Assembly: GCA_900155415.1 (NCBI GenBank) | Contig: LT700187.1 | Location: 496,001 to 560,000, forward strand | From: Christensenella massiliensis | GTDB taxonomy: Bacteria > Bacillota > Clostridia > Christensenellales > Christensenellaceae | Reading direction: 5' to 3' | Length of the DNA stretch: 64,000 nucleotides | Shown here: in pieces, positions 17,930 to 27,731 of the stretch | How positions within the stretch are numbered: position 1 is the stretch's first letter | Layout: each line of letters opens with the position of its first letter | Notes under the pieces: model-generated | What the model saw: only the letters and a program-made list of their open reading frames with translations | Databases searched by the model: none | What the model was told of the DNA's origin: nothing | Program-made: the position numbers and the translations under genes

Positions 17930-18340
17930 TCAGATGATGTACTCTTTGAGGAAGTCCGGGGCCTGCGCCGGATCCGCGCTGATGATAATGACCGCTTTGA
18001 AATCATTCTTTTCGGTCAGCGCCTGAATTTTTTCGATCAGGTCTTTCAGCTCCGTAACGTCCTTTTTTACGATCTTCAGAAATGCGTCGATGAATACCGC
18101 CTCTATGTCATAGTTTTGGGAAACCATACCGCACAGCATGCCGTAAAGGGCGTCTCCGGAATCGATCCCAAAATCCTTTACATCCACAAAACGCGCCTGA
18201 TGCGCCACGTCATACATATAACGCTTGTCGTCATCGATAAAAACGACGTCTCCCTTTGTGGAATTCAGCTCCGCGTTCGCAAGATCGATCAGTCTTTTTG
18301 TTTTCCCACTGCCCTTTTTTGCATAAATCAATTGTATCAT
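17930..18340 (-). CDS. Small P-loop nucleotide-binding protein
   Basis: A 136 aa protein of unknown role. The N-terminus IYAKKGSGKT (residues 5-14) is a Walker A variant in which the first glycine is replaced by Ala. A hydrophobic strand ending in D (VVFIDDD near 31-37) and AVFIDAF near 80 resemble Walker B strands. The start at 18340 follows GGGGG; an earlier in-frame start is not needed. A TATAAT box lies about 50 nt upstream. The protein is soluble, with no neighbour that explains it. Confidence 0.72.
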   Translation of the reverse strand: MIQLIYAKKGSGKTKRLIDLANAELNSTKGDVVFIDDDKRYMYDVAHQARFVDVKDFGIDSGDALYGMLCGMVSQNYDIEAVFIDAFLKIVKKDVTELKDLIEKIQALTEKNDFKAVIIISADPAQAPDFLKEYII

Positions 18341-18550
18341 GGTAAAGACCCCCTTGTTTTTTGATAGGTTACGCTTAAACTCATTATAATATATATATCC
18401 GCTTTTATCCACAACAAAAAATTATTTTTGGCAAGAAAAACCGCGCCGAACGGATTTTTTCGTCCGGTGCGGGGGCTTCGTCTGTCATTCATATAGAAAG
18501 TGCCATTCCTGCACTTTTCGTATCACACAACCGAATCTATTTTGACAAAA

Positions 18551-18584
18551 TCAAAAAAGCTGCCCCGGCAAATACCGGGGCAGC
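18551..18584 (-). terminator. Terminator of the pgk-tpiA-gpmI operon
   Basis: Minus-strand GCTGCCCCGG / CCGGGGCAGC hairpin with a short loop, followed by TTTTTTGATTTT, 8 nt after the gpmI stop codon. Confidence 0.92.
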
Positions 18585-18591
18585 CTTCCGT

Positions 18592-20127
18592 TTACTTTTC
18601 AAGCAGGCTTTTTCCTTCCATCTCAACAGGCTGAGGAAGCCCCATCAGGTCGAGCATCGTCGGCGCAAGGTCCGCAAGAATGCCGCCCTGCCGCAGTTTA
18701 GCAAGCTGATGCTGCTTCGACACCAAAATGCAGGGAACCGGGTTCGTGCTGTGCGCCGTGAACGGGCCCCCTGTTTCCGGGTCTACCATGATCTCTGCGT
18801 TGCCATGGTCGGCCGTGATGAGCACCTCGCCGCCCACCTTAAGGACCGCATCAACGACCTTTCCGACGCATTCGTCCACTGCTTTTACTGCTTTCACTGC
18901 CGCTTCGAACACGCCCGTATGTCCCACCATATCGCAGTTCGCAAAATTGAGGATCATAACGTCGTATTTCTGCAATTCGATCAGCTCCACCGCCTTTGCG
19001 CATACCTCCGGCGCGCTCATTTCCGGCTGGAGGTCGTACGTTGCGACCTTCGGCGACGGGATGAGCACTCTGTCCTCTCCCTCGTTCGGCTGTTCTACGC
19101 CGCCGTTAAAAAAGAAGGTCACATGCGCATACTTCTCTGTTTCCGCGATGCGGAACTGCTTTTTGCCCTTTTTCGCAAGATATTCCCCCAACGTATTCCG
19201 GAGCACCTGCGGCTTATAGGCCACATGCACGTTCTCGAACGTCTTATCGTACTGTGTCATACATACGAAAAAGGTGGGGAAATAGGTGTGCGCAAAGCCG
19301 TCGAAATCCGTCTGTGTGATGCTGCGCGTCAGTTCGCGCGCACGGTCCGGGCGGAAATTAAAAAAGATGACCGAATCGTTTGCCTTAAGCTTTGCGACCG
19401 GTTCGCCGTTTTCCGTGATGACTACGGGCTTTACGAACTCGTCGTACTCCTTTTTGTCGTAGGAGGCCTGCATTGCCTCGGCTGCGTCCGCCGCGTTCAC
19501 GCCCTCTCCTTTTACGATCGCGTCATAGGCAAGCTCCACACGCTCCCAGCGGTTATCCCGGTCCATTGCATAGTAACGGCCCATGACCGTCGCGATCCTG
19601 CCCACACCGATCTCTTTGATTTTTGCCTCGAGCTGTTCAATGAAACACTTTCCGCTGTCCGGCGGTACGTCGCGGCCATCCATCAGGCAATGTATGTATG
19701 TCCTGTCCCCGACGCCGTTTTCTTTCGCCAGCTTCAGGAGCGCATATAAATGCTCCTGATGGCTGTGCACGCCGCCGTCCGAGATCAGCCCGATGAGGTG
19801 AAGCGCGCTGCCGTTTTTCTTTACGTTCCCGACTGCATCCAGAAACTCCTGCTTGCTGAAGAAGTCTCCGTCTGCAATCGACTTTGTGATGCGGGTAAGC
19901 TCCTGATAGACGATGCGCCCCGCGCCGATATTGAGATGTCCGACTTCAGAATTGCCCATTTGTCCGTCGGGAAGACCCACGGACATACCGCTCGCGCCGA
20001 GCTGCGTGCTCGGATATTCCTCCGTCAGCCTTTTGATATTCGGTATTCCCTCTGCATAGATGGCGTTCCCCTCCGTTTGTGCGGTGAGGCCGAAGCCGTC
20101 CATAATAATCAGTGCTGTAAATGCCAT
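18592..20127 (-). CDS. gpmI: 2,3-bisphosphoglycerate-independent phosphoglycerate mutase
   Basis: Dimanganese enzyme of 511 aa that interconverts 3- and 2-phosphoglycerate. The phosphoserine nucleophile is in MGNSEVGH (Ser60 region) and the alkaline-phosphatase-like metal sites show IMDGFG near residue 8 and TADHGNAE near 443. It is the last gene of the lower-glycolysis operon. The intercistronic gap to tpiA contains an ACGGGGC/GCCCCGT hairpin (20185-20202). RBS AGGTGG is 7 nt before ATG. Confidence 0.97.
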   Translation of the reverse strand: MAFTALIIMDGFGLTAQTEGNAIYAEGIPNIKRLTEEYPSTQLGASGMSVGLPDGQMGNSEVGHLNIGAGRIVYQELTRITKSIADGDFFSKQEFLDAVGNVKKNGSALHLIGLISDGGVHSHQEHLYALLKLAKENGVGDRTYIHCLMDGRDVPPDSGKCFIEQLEAKIKEIGVGRIATVMGRYYAMDRDNRWERVELAYDAIVKGEGVNAADAAEAMQASYDKKEYDEFVKPVVITENGEPVAKLKANDSVIFFNFRPDRARELTRSITQTDFDGFAHTYFPTFFVCMTQYDKTFENVHVAYKPQVLRNTLGEYLAKKGKKQFRIAETEKYAHVTFFFNGGVEQPNEGEDRVLIPSPKVATYDLQPEMSAPEVCAKAVELIELQKYDVMILNFANCDMVGHTGVFEAAVKAVKAVDECVGKVVDAVLKVGGEVLITADHGNAEIMVDPETGGPFTAHSTNPVPCILVSKQHQLAKLRQGGILADLAPTMLDLMGLPQPVEMEGKSLLEK

Positions 20128-20206
20128 TTTTTATCCACCTTACCATTTCCGCCGCTCTCCGCTGTCTGCGGCGCGGCCGCCACACACGGGGCTACGGCCC
20201 CGTATA

Positions 20207-20950
20207 TCAATAATTTACTACTTTGGAAAAATCTTCCGCTTTGAGGGAAGCGCCGCCGATGAGTCCGCCGTCGATATCGCTCATGGCCATAAGCTCAGAC
20301 GCATTTTTAGGGTTCATGCTTCCGCCATACTGTATTCTTACCTCGTCCGCGGCTCCTCCAAACACTTCTCTGATCGCCGCGCGGATCTCTTTGATCGTAT
20401 CGTTTGCATCGTCCGCCGTCGCGGTCTTGCCCGTACCGATTGCCCAGATCGGTTCGTATGCGATGACGACCTTGGCTACTTCACTTTCCGCTAAGCCGAG
20501 GAGCGCCAGCTTCGTCTGCTTGCGTACGACCTCCGCCGTTACGCCGCTTTCGCGTTCTTCAAGCTTCTCGCCCACGCACACGATTGGGATAAGGCCCTTT
20601 TCCAGCGCCTTTTTCACTTTCAGATTCACAGTTTCGTCCGTTTCCGCATAATATTCACGGCGCTCGGAATGCCCGATGATGACATACTGTACGCCGAGGT
20701 CGAGCAGCATATCCGCCGAGACCTCACCTGTAAACGCACCGGAATCGTGATAATCAAGATTTTGCGCGCCGAGGCCGATATTCGAGCCCTTCAGTGCCTG
20801 TGCAGCAGCGGCAAGGTCCGCCGCGGGCGGGCAGACGACAACGTCCGCGTCCGCGTCCGCAACGAGCGGCTTTAGCTCGTTTATCAGGCTGACTGCCTCG
20901 CTTGCCGTTTTATTCATTTTCCAATTTCCCGCGATGATCGGTTTTCTCAT
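20207..20950 (-). CDS. tpiA: Triosephosphate isomerase
   Basis: TIM-barrel enzyme of 247 aa interconverting DHAP and glyceraldehyde-3-phosphate. GNWKMN at residues 8-13 holds the active-site Lys, VIIGHSERR near 92 the catalytic His, and [11 protein letters not shown] near 164 the catalytic Glu. It lies between pgk and gpmI. A hairpin AAAGGACGGAG/CTCCGTCCTTT (20990-21014) precedes it and has only a short T tail, so it may tune expression rather than stop it. Confidence 0.97.
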   Translation of the reverse strand: MRKPIIAGNWKMNKTASEAVSLINELKPLVADADADVVVCPPAADLAAAAQALKGSNIGLGAQNLDYHDSGAFTGEVSADMLLDLGVQYVIIGHSERREYYAETDETVNLKVKKALEKGLIPIVCVGEKLEERESGVTAEVVRKQTKLALLGLAESEVAKVVIAYEPIWAIGTGKTATADDANDTIKEIRAAIREVFGGAADEVRIQYGGSMNPKNASELMAMSDIDGGLIGGASLKAEDFSKVVNY

Positions 20951-21079
20951 AATATAAAATCGCTCCTTTTAAATTATTGATCTTTTTGAAAAGGACGGAG
21001 AGCCTCCGTCCTTTCACCATCGTTCTTCCCAGTACGCGCAGGGAATGCGGCGCAGAAATCTGCCGCGTCCGCACGCGCC

Positions 21080-22261
21080 TTATTTGTCGTTCAGAGCCGC
21101 TACGCCCGGCAGTTCTTTGCCCTCCAAAAATTCCAGAGACGCGCCGCCGCCCGTAGAAATGTGGGACATCTTGTCTGCAAAGCCAAGCTTTTTTACCGCC
21201 GCCGCGCTGTCGCCGCCGCCAATGATCGTGATTGCCGATGAGTCTGCCAGCGCTTCCGCGATGGCTTTCGTGCCGCCTGCGAACGCGGACATTTCCGCAA
21301 CGCCCATCGGCCCGTTCCAAATGACCGTCTTGGCGCGTTTGATCTCATTTGCAAAGATGATACGCGTGGACGGCCCGATATCGAGCGCCATCGCATCCGC
21401 CGGGATATTCTCCGCCGCTACGATCTGCGTTTCCGCGTCCGCCTTGAACTCCTTTGCCACGACGAAATCGGATGGAAGCATGATTTTGATGCCTTTCTTC
21501 TTTGCCTGATCCATCAAGTCGCGCGCAAGGTCGAGCCTTTCGTCATCCACAAGGGATTTGCCCATTTCATAGCCCTGCGCCTTAACGAACGTATTCGCCA
21601 TGCCGCCGCCGATAATCAGGCAGTCCACCTTTTTCAGCAGGTTCTCGATCACGCCGATCTTATCCGAAACCTTTGCGCCGCCGAGAATTGCGATAAACGG
21701 CCGCGCCGGGTCTTCAAGCGCTTTGCCCATGACGGAAAGCTCTTTTCCGATGAGGAAGCCTGCGACAGCCGGAAGATAATCCGCTACGCCCGCCGTAGAA
21801 GCGTGCGCGCGGTGAGCCGTTCCGAACGCATCCAGAACAAAAATATCGCCGAGGCTTGCAAGCTGTTTCGCAAACTCTGCGTCGTTTGCCGTTTCTTCCT
21901 TATGGAACCGGAGGTTCTCAAGCAGAACGACCTGCCCTGCCTCCATAGAGTCTACTGCTTCCTGCGCTTCTTTGCCTACGCAGTCCTTCGCAAAAATGAC
22001 CTTGGTATCCAAAAGCTCGCCCAAACGCTTTGCGACGGGAGCGAGGGAAAACTCCGGCTTGACCTCGCCCTTCGGACGTCCGAGGTGAGACATCAGTATT
22101 ACCTTAGCGCCGTTGTCGAGCAGGTACTGGATCGTCGGGAGAGCCGCCTGAATGCGCGTCTCGTCTGTGATCTCCCCGTTTTCATTCAGCGGCACGTTGA
22201 AATCAACGCGCACAAGCACCTTTTTTCCCTGTACGTCAATATCTTCAATCGTTTTTTTCAT
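21080..22261 (-). CDS. pgk: Phosphoglycerate kinase
   Basis: Glycolytic kinase of 393 aa making ATP from 1,3-bisphosphoglycerate. The signature [11 protein letters not shown] is near residue 15, the substrate loop MSHLGRPKG near 58 and the nucleotide-binding GGGDSAAAV near 348. It is the first gene of the pgk-tpiA-gpmI operon; gap is not adjacent. A promoter with TTGATT and TAAAAT at 17-nt spacing lies just upstream. RBS AAAGGAG. Confidence 0.97.
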   Translation of the reverse strand: MKKTIEDIDVQGKKVLVRVDFNVPLNENGEITDETRIQAALPTIQYLLDNGAKVILMSHLGRPKGEVKPEFSLAPVAKRLGELLDTKVIFAKDCVGKEAQEAVDSMEAGQVVLLENLRFHKEETANDAEFAKQLASLGDIFVLDAFGTAHRAHASTAGVADYLPAVAGFLIGKELSVMGKALEDPARPFIAILGGAKVSDKIGVIENLLKKVDCLIIGGGMANTFVKAQGYEMGKSLVDDERLDLARDLMDQAKKKGIKIMLPSDFVVAKEFKADAETQIVAAENIPADAMALDIGPSTRIIFANEIKRAKTVIWNGPMGVAEMSAFAGGTKAIAEALADSSAITIIGGGDSAAAVKKLGFADKMSHISTGGGASLEFLEGKELPGVAALNDK

Positions 22262-22302
22262 GACCTTTACTCCTTTTTCAATCGTTATTCACATACCCTT
22301 TT

Positions 22303-22331
22303 ATTTTAATCAATAAAACGCCAATAATCAA
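22303..22331 (-). promoter_or_regulatory. Promoter of the glycolytic operon
   Basis: -35 TTGATT (22326-22331) and -10 TAAAAT (22303-22308) with a 17-nt spacer, about 40 nt before the pgk ATG. Confidence 0.6.
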
Positions 22332-22350
22332 GCCCGGAATCCGCCGGGCC
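22325..22350 (-). terminator. Weak terminator after the Na/Pi cotransporter gene
   Basis: GCCCGG / CCGGGC hairpin on the minus strand followed by TTGATTATT. It overlaps the -35 of the pgk promoter. The T tract is imperfect. Confidence 0.45.
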
Positions 22351-22368
22351 GCATGCGCCGGCAGAGCG

Positions 22369-23985
22369 CTACTGAAGCTCTCCGCGCAGATAGATCTGCG
22401 CAATATTCGCCACATGGTCGGCAACGCGCTCGCACATGGTTATCACATCCGTAAAAACGGTGCTGGCCTGCGCGCTGCATTCTCCTTTCTTAAGGCGCTT
22501 GACATGGTTCTTTTTGATCTTCATTTCATAGCGGTCTACCTCGTCTTCGATCTCGATCACCCGCTGGGCGCTCTCGAGCTTTCCTTCCTTGAGCGCTTCG
22601 CGCAGGAGGCGGAACGATTCGGCGATCTTATCCGCCATGAACTGTATCTCGACGGCGCCCTTTTTGGATATCTTGATTTTCTTATCCAGACGGATCGCCG
22701 CGATATCTGCGATATTCTGTGCAATATCCGAAATACGCTCGATGTCCATAATCGCATGCAGAAGCCCTGTTACCGTGCGGGAATCCGTTTCTGAAAGTCC
22801 CGCCTGGCTGGCGTTCGCGAGCGCGTCTGTGATCTCATGGTTCAGATAATTAACGACCTTTTCGTTTTCCCCTACCTGATCGATCATCTTTTCGTCCCGC
22901 TCAAGAAAGCTTTTGACCGCCAATTCGAAGTTTTCGCCGGAAAGCCGCTCCATCCGCGCCACTTCTGCGATCGACTGCCCGACTACGACCGGTGCGCTGT
23001 CCGCATTTTTATCGATATACTTCAGTTTCTTTCCTTCCAGCTGCTTATCCTCGCCCCGCACAAAGAAGCAGGCTATTTTCGTCAATATCTGCGGGAAACC
23101 GATGAAGAGGAACGCGCATACCACATTAAAGAAGGTATGGAAGTTTGCCATCTGCTTGACCGGCTCGCCCGGCGTCCACGATTTCACCCAATCCACAAGA
23201 GGCGTGAACTGCATGACCGCCATAAAGATGAACGCGCCGATAATGTTGAAGAACAGCAGAGCGATCGCCGTACGCTTTGCCGTCTTGGTTCCGGAGATGC
23301 TTGCGAGGATCGCTGTGACGCACGTTCCGATGTTGAGGCCGAGAATGACATAGACCGCCGCATCGAGCCCCATGATCCCCTGCATGGCAAAGGCCTGAAT
23401 GATCCCCATCGTGGCGGACGAGCTTTGGATGACAGCCGTCACCGCAAGCCCTGCGAGAAGCCCGAGCCACGGGTTTTGGAAAGAGGCCAGCATATCGACG
23501 AAAGGCTGGTAATCCCTCAGGGGGGCGACTGCCTCCGACATCAGCTCCATGCCGAACAGCAGTATCCCGAGCCCCCCGATGATCTCCCCGATTCTCCGGA
23601 CCGAGCGTTTTTTGACAAACAGCATGATGAGGACGCCGGCAAAGAGCACAATCGGCGCAAATTCCGTGATCTTGAGCGCAACGATCTGCGCCGTTACCGT
23701 CGTTCCGATATTGGCGCCGATCCCCACATTGATCGCCTGTGTAAGCGACATAAGGCCCGCATTCACGAACCCGACGACCATGACTGTTGTCGCAGACGAG
23801 CTTTGAATGACAGCCGTCACGCCCGTTCCGAGCCCCAGCGCGGCAAAACGGTTCTTGGTCATAAGTTCAAGCCCGGTCCGCAGCTTATCGCCCGCAGCTG
23901 CTTCAAGACCGTCCGACATCAGCTTCATTCCATACAGGAACAGCCCGAGCCCCCCGACCAGCATCAAAATACTCGCTAAATCCAT
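22369..23985 (-). CDS. Na/Pi-cotransporter (NptA/YjbB-like) with PhoU-like tail
   Basis: A 538 aa membrane protein with two inverted transport repeats, each carrying the hallmark AVIQSSSAT motif (near residues 61 and 187), and about eight membrane segments. The last 200 residues are soluble, helical and PhoU-like. Family members move phosphate with sodium; related YjbB exports phosphate. The start at 23985 is preferred because GGGGGAAC precedes it; an in-frame start 15 nt upstream would overlap that site. Confidence 0.92.
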   Translation of the reverse strand: MDLASILMLVGGLGLFLYGMKLMSDGLEAAAGDKLRTGLELMTKNRFAALGLGTGVTAVIQSSSATTVMVVGFVNAGLMSLTQAINVGIGANIGTTVTAQIVALKITEFAPIVLFAGVLIMLFVKKRSVRRIGEIIGGLGILLFGMELMSEAVAPLRDYQPFVDMLASFQNPWLGLLAGLAVTAVIQSSSATMGIIQAFAMQGIMGLDAAVYVILGLNIGTCVTAILASISGTKTAKRTAIALLFFNIIGAFIFMAVMQFTPLVDWVKSWTPGEPVKQMANFHTFFNVVCAFLFIGFPQILTKIACFFVRGEDKQLEGKKLKYIDKNADSAPVVVGQSIAEVARMERLSGENFELAVKSFLERDEKMIDQVGENEKVVNYLNHEITDALANASQAGLSETDSRTVTGLLHAIMDIERISDIAQNIADIAAIRLDKKIKISKKGAVEIQFMADKIAESFRLLREALKEGKLESAQRVIEIEDEVDRYEMKIKKNHVKRLKKGECSAQASTVFTDVITMCERVADHVANIAQIYLRGELQ

Positions 23986-24010
23986 ATAAAGTTCCCCCAT
24001 TGAGAAATTT

Positions 24011-24475
24011 TCATTTCAAAGAAAAATAATCGTTCTGCCGGAGCGCCTCATATACGCCCACGCATACCGCGTTGGAAAGGTTCAGGCACCTCTGCCCGCC
24101 GCGCATCGGGATGCGCACGGAGCGGCTCTCATTTTGTTCGAGCAGCTCTTTTGGCAGGCCGGCCGTTTCTTTTCCAAAAACCAGAAAACAATCTCTTGAA
24201 TAATCTGCTTCATGGAAGCTTCTGGGCACCTTAGAAGAAAAATACCAAAAATCCCCATTCGGGTATTTTTGGTATAGTTCTTCTATGCATTCGTATGTAT
24301 ATAAAGTAAGATCTTTCCAATAATCAAGCCCGGCCCGGCGGACATGCTTTTCATCGAGCGAAAAGCCCATCGGGCCAACGATATGAAGCACGCTCCCCGT
24401 GACGACACAAGTGCGCGCTATATTCCCCGTATTCTGCGGGATCTCGGGTTCCACCAAAACAACTTGAATCGCCAT
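24011..24475 (-). CDS. trmL: tRNA (cytidine(34)-2'-O)-methyltransferase
   Basis: SPOUT-class methyltransferase of 154 aa that modifies the wobble base of tRNA-Leu. The N-terminal VLVEPEIPQNTGNIART (residues 6-22), the FGKETAGLP motif near 100 and the knotted C-terminal PMRGGQRCLNLSNAV near 122 are classic TrmL features. It lies 25 nt upstream of the Na/Pi gene and is possibly cotranscribed with it. Confidence 0.93.
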   Translation of the reverse strand: MAIQVVLVEPEIPQNTGNIARTCVVTGSVLHIVGPMGFSLDEKHVRRAGLDYWKDLTLYTYECIEELYQKYPNGDFWYFSSKVPRSFHEADYSRDCFLVFGKETAGLPKELLEQNESRSVRIPMRGGQRCLNLSNAVCVGVYEALRQNDYFSLK

Positions 24476-24644
24476 TTTAACCCAGCCTTCTCCATAAGCT
24501 CAAAATCAATCCATGATAATTATAAAGTAAAACGCAGGTGGGCGCAATGTAAAAATCCCGTAAAATAAAAATTTAAGTTTTTCGCTTGGCAATGCCATTT
24601 TTCGCCTCTTTTCCGCAGTTTTCCAAAGTATTTTTACTTTTCTG

Positions 24645-24681
24645 TTGACATTCTCTCTTATATGATTATACTTATAATCAT
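24645..24681 (+). promoter_or_regulatory. Promoter and palindromic operator of the blaI-M56/VanW pair
   Basis: -35 TTGACA (24645-24650), 16-nt spacer, -10 TATACT (24667-24672). A perfect inverted repeat ATGATTATA-CT-TATAATCAT (24662-24681) covers the -10 box, the expected place for autorepression by the BlaI-type protein encoded next. Arms differ from the usual TACA/TGTA core of Bla/Mec operators. The rest of the 24476-24747 gap holds nothing clear. Confidence 0.65.
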
Positions 24682-24747
24682 AAGCTTGCTTTTATAGTCA
24701 CAGGACTGTGTTTTGACTACTTTCATTTAAAAAAGGAGAATAAGCAG

Positions 24748-25122
24748 ATGACGGAAACTTTGACTTACAGTGAATGGATGGTAATGAACGCACTTTGGGG
24801 CAAAGATCCGCAGCCTCTTTCCGGCGTGATCGAGGCTATGGGAGAAACGGTAGATTGGAGTTACCGTACCTATGCCTCCTATCTGAAAAAATTATGCGAT
24901 AAGGGCTTCGTCGGGTTCGAGGCAAAGGGACGCGATAAATTCTATTATCCGCTCGTGCCCCGCGAAGACTGTATCCGCGCGGAAAGCCGCAGCCTTCTGA
25001 AAAAGGTCAGCGCCCGCAGCAAAAAAGACCTGCTCGTATGTATGATCGAAGAGAGCGGCCTCTCAAGCTCCGACCAGGCCGAGCTGCGGTCTCTGATCGA
25101 GCATCTGGGGGATTCAAAATGA
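24748..25122 (+). CDS. BlaI/MecI-family transcriptional repressor
   Basis: Winged-helix repressor of 124 aa with the family N-terminus (TYSEWMVMNALWGKDP) and recognition helix region WSYRTYASYLKKLCDKGFV near residues 37-55. These dimers are cleaved when the partner M56 peptidase senses a signal. It overlaps the M56 gene by 4 nt (ATGA). A palindrome covers its own promoter. The usual beta-lactam link is not shown here because the sensor is not a penicillin-binding domain. Confidence 0.9.
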   Translation: MTETLTYSEWMVMNALWGKDPQPLSGVIEAMGETVDWSYRTYASYLKKLCDKGFVGFEAKGRDKFYYPLVPREDCIRAESRSLLKKVSARSKKDLLVCMIEESGLSSSDQAELRSLIEHLGDSK

Positions 25123-27647
25123 ACATCTTTTCCGCTTTGCTTGAAGTCACCGTTTATTCAGCCGTTTTATTCGCGCTGGTCCTTCTTTTGAAGCGTATAT
25201 TCCAAAAACGGTTTTCCCCTTCTCTGCAATATTTCGTATGGTTCCTGCTCCTTGCGCGGCCGGCGGTTCCTTTTACCGTGGAAAGCGGGATAGGCTTTTT
25301 TACGCTTCCGCAAAGCACTTTCTCCGCGGCGGCTGCATCCGCCTCCGGCGATGAGCTTTCCGGCTCCACCGCCTCCGCGAGGCCCGAAAGGATGGAAAGT
25401 ATGCAGGCGCCGCAGACTGAAACAATCTCGCACACCGCCCCGGCTTCCGCTGCAGCTGCGGCGACTGAGTCCGCAGACGCGGGCGAGCCGAGCGGCGATG
25501 CCGAAGCGCCGTCAACACAGACGGCACCCAGTTCGGCGGCGGCCCCCCCGGTTCGGCCCGGCGTCATTCTGTTTACCGTATGGCTGTCCGGCATCGCCGT
25601 ACTCACTATAAAAACGGTAAAGGATCATATTTCCCTCTCCCTCCGGCTGAAGCATGCTTCCGTACTGCCGCCGCCCGAGGTGAGGCGTATGGTCGATCAG
25701 GTGCGGCGTGAGCTTGGCATCAAGCGCAGGCTTCGTGTTTTGATGCAGGACTCCTTTCCCTCTCCAGCGCTTACCACATCACTGAATCCGACGCTCCTTT
25801 TGCCGCTTTCTCTTCTAAACGCTCCTGCACAGATGTATTTTTCCATACGGCATGAGCTGGTCCATTTCAAGCGCTGCGACTATCTCGTATGCTTGCTGAT
25901 GCTTGTCCTGCGCGCCGTTTATTGGTTCAATCCGGTCGTCTGGCTGATGCAGCGGCCCATAAAAACAGATATGGAGGCCGCCTGCGACAATATCGCGACC
26001 GCCGCGCTTTCACAGGAAAAAAAGAAAGCCTATGCGCATACCATACTCAAAATGTTTGCCGGGCATGACCGTCCTCAGCCCGTACTTGGAATGTCTGTTC
26101 CCGCCAACCGTAAAACCGCCGAGAGGAGGATCCGCAGCATTTTCGCCGGGCGGAGGACCGGACGGGGCAGTAAGGTCTTATGTATCGCTGCCGCCGTTCT
26201 GTTTGCCGCCGTATGCTTCACGACCGCCTGCCAGCCTGCGGCAGAGGTCTATCCCGGCATCACAGACAGAGACCGCTTTGCAGAAGGGACACTCGTCGCC
26301 GGCGTGAACGTAGGGGGTATGACGTTTGATGAGGGTAAAAATGCCGTTCATCCCGTCGCCGAAGGGCTGCTTGAGCATAACATCGAGTATACCGTAAAAG
26401 GGATCGATACCCCTTATACGCATTCTCTTGCCAGCCTCGGCGTTTCTCTCGATCTTGACAGCGCGCTTGCACACGCGATGAAAAACGGAGGGGATGGCAG
26501 AAACTTTCCTATAGAGACATCTGTAGACGACGGTATGCTGGAGGCTGCGGTCGCACGCGACAGCGCCGGCTGGAATCAGCCTGAAGCTTCTTACTCCGTC
26601 GAAACCGCGCGCAGCGAGGAGGCGCTCACAACTTCCGGAAAGATCGTCGCCAATACACCGGAAACTTTTTTCCGTGTGGATCAGGAGGCGCTCGTTGAAC
26701 AGATCAGAAAACAGATAGAACGCGGAGCGTATGAACCGTTTTCTGCACCCGGGAGGACGCAGCAGGCCGCCCCCGCAGCAGGGCAGGAGCCTGTATTGAT
26801 GGGAACATTCAGCACGGCTTACCGTTCATCAGATTACGGCAGGCGGTATAATATCTGGAAGATGGCGGATATCATCAACGGTGTAGAGATTTTGCCGGGT
26901 GAAACGTGGTCCATCAATGAAGAGGCAGGCCCGCGCACCTACAGCCGCGGCTGGAAAGGTGCGCCGGGCATTTCGAACGGCGAATATAAGGAGGAAGCGG
27001 GCGGCGGTATTTGTCAGGTATCCTCTACCTTATACGGTGCGGTGCTGCGCAGTGAAATAGAAGTTGTGGACCGTTCGCATCATTCATGGCCGCTCGAATA
27101 TGTACCGGGCGGACTCGATGCGACGATCTCAACTGATGCACCTGATTTTATCATCCGCAACAATTATGACGTACCCGTTTATATCGTCGCGACCTGTGAC
27201 GGGCAAAACGAGGCTACGATACAGGTAGATATTTATGGTCCCGGATTTGAGGACGGCCTGCGGCGGGAGTTTACCTCCGAGCTGATCGGTACGTTCGGGG
27301 GCGGCAAGGTGCAGTATATCGACGATCCGAGCCTGCCCGCCGGAACGGAGCAGATGATCATCAAGGAGCATACCGGGAAAAAGTACCAGACCTATAAGCA
27401 CTATTATGATGCGGAGGGGAATCTCGTCAAAACGGAGAAATTCAGCATAGAGACGTACGACAACAAGCCCGCGAAGATCAGGCGGGGAACGGGAGCCGCA
27501 GCGCCGACGCCTGCCCCAACGCCCGAAATGCCGATGACTCCTGAGCCAACGCCCGCCCCGTCCGCTACTCACGGAACACAAGCTTCTGAAGAGCAGACCC
27601 CCGTTCCCGCACCCGTCCTGCCTCCTTCTCCGTCTGTTTCCGAATAA
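25119..27647 (+). CDS. M56 (BlaR1-like) peptidase fused to VanW-type domains
   Basis: An 842 aa membrane protein. Residues 1 to about 340 form a BlaR1/MecR1 M56 metalloprotease: membrane segments near 8-25, 36-52, 147-165 and 253-275, zinc motif HELVH at 245-249 and EAACD near 286. A membrane segment near 353-370 ends in TTAC. Next come a YoaR-type domain (about 376-580), a VanW domain (about 595-740, with GGGICQVSSTLYGA), a G5-like stretch and a Pro/Thr-rich tail. BlaR1 would end in a beta-lactam sensor; here VanW replaces it. The start at 25119 follows GGGGG. Confidence 0.9.
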   Translation: MNIFSALLEVTVYSAVLFALVLLLKRIFQKRFSPSLQYFVWFLLLARPAVPFTVESGIGFFTLPQSTFSAAAASASGDELSGSTASARPERMESMQAPQTETISHTAPASAAAAATESADAGEPSGDAEAPSTQTAPSSAAAPPVRPGVILFTVWLSGIAVLTIKTVKDHISLSLRLKHASVLPPPEVRRMVDQVRRELGIKRRLRVLMQDSFPSPALTTSLNPTLLLPLSLLNAPAQMYFSIRHELVHFKRCDYLVCLLMLVLRAVYWFNPVVWLMQRPIKTDMEAACDNIATAALSQEKKKAYAHTILKMFAGHDRPQPVLGMSVPANRKTAERRIRSIFAGRRTGRGSKVLCIAAAVLFAAVCFTTACQPAAEVYPGITDRDRFAEGTLVAGVNVGGMTFDEGKNAVHPVAEGLLEHNIEYTVKGIDTPYTHSLASLGVSLDLDSALAHAMKNGGDGRNFPIETSVDDGMLEAAVARDSAGWNQPEASYSVETARSEEALTTSGKIVANTPETFFRVDQEALVEQIRKQIERGAYEPFSAPGRTQQAAPAAGQEPVLMGTFSTAYRSSDYGRRYNIWKMADIINGVEILPGETWSINEEAGPRTYSRGWKGAPGISNGEYKEEAGGGICQVSSTLYGAVLRSEIEVVDRSHHSWPLEYVPGGLDATISTDAPDFIIRNNYDVPVYIVATCDGQNEATIQVDIYGPGFEDGLRREFTSELIGTFGGGKVQYIDDPSLPAGTEQMIIKEHTGKKYQTYKHYYDAEGNLVKTEKFSIETYDNKPAKIRRGTGAAAPTPAPTPEMPMTPEPTPAPSATHGTQASEEQTPVPAPVLPPSPSVSE

Positions 27648-27731
27648 AAAACGGAGCCTTCTAAAATTTTTGCATACACCGGATAAAAAAGGGTATATAA
27701 TGGATAGAAGAACGATTGGGAGGTGGTTTCG

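Noticed and set aside
22837-23979. 380-codon plus-strand open frame opposite the Na/Pi cotransporter
   Set aside because: A shadow of the cotransporter frame, with no recognisable domain.
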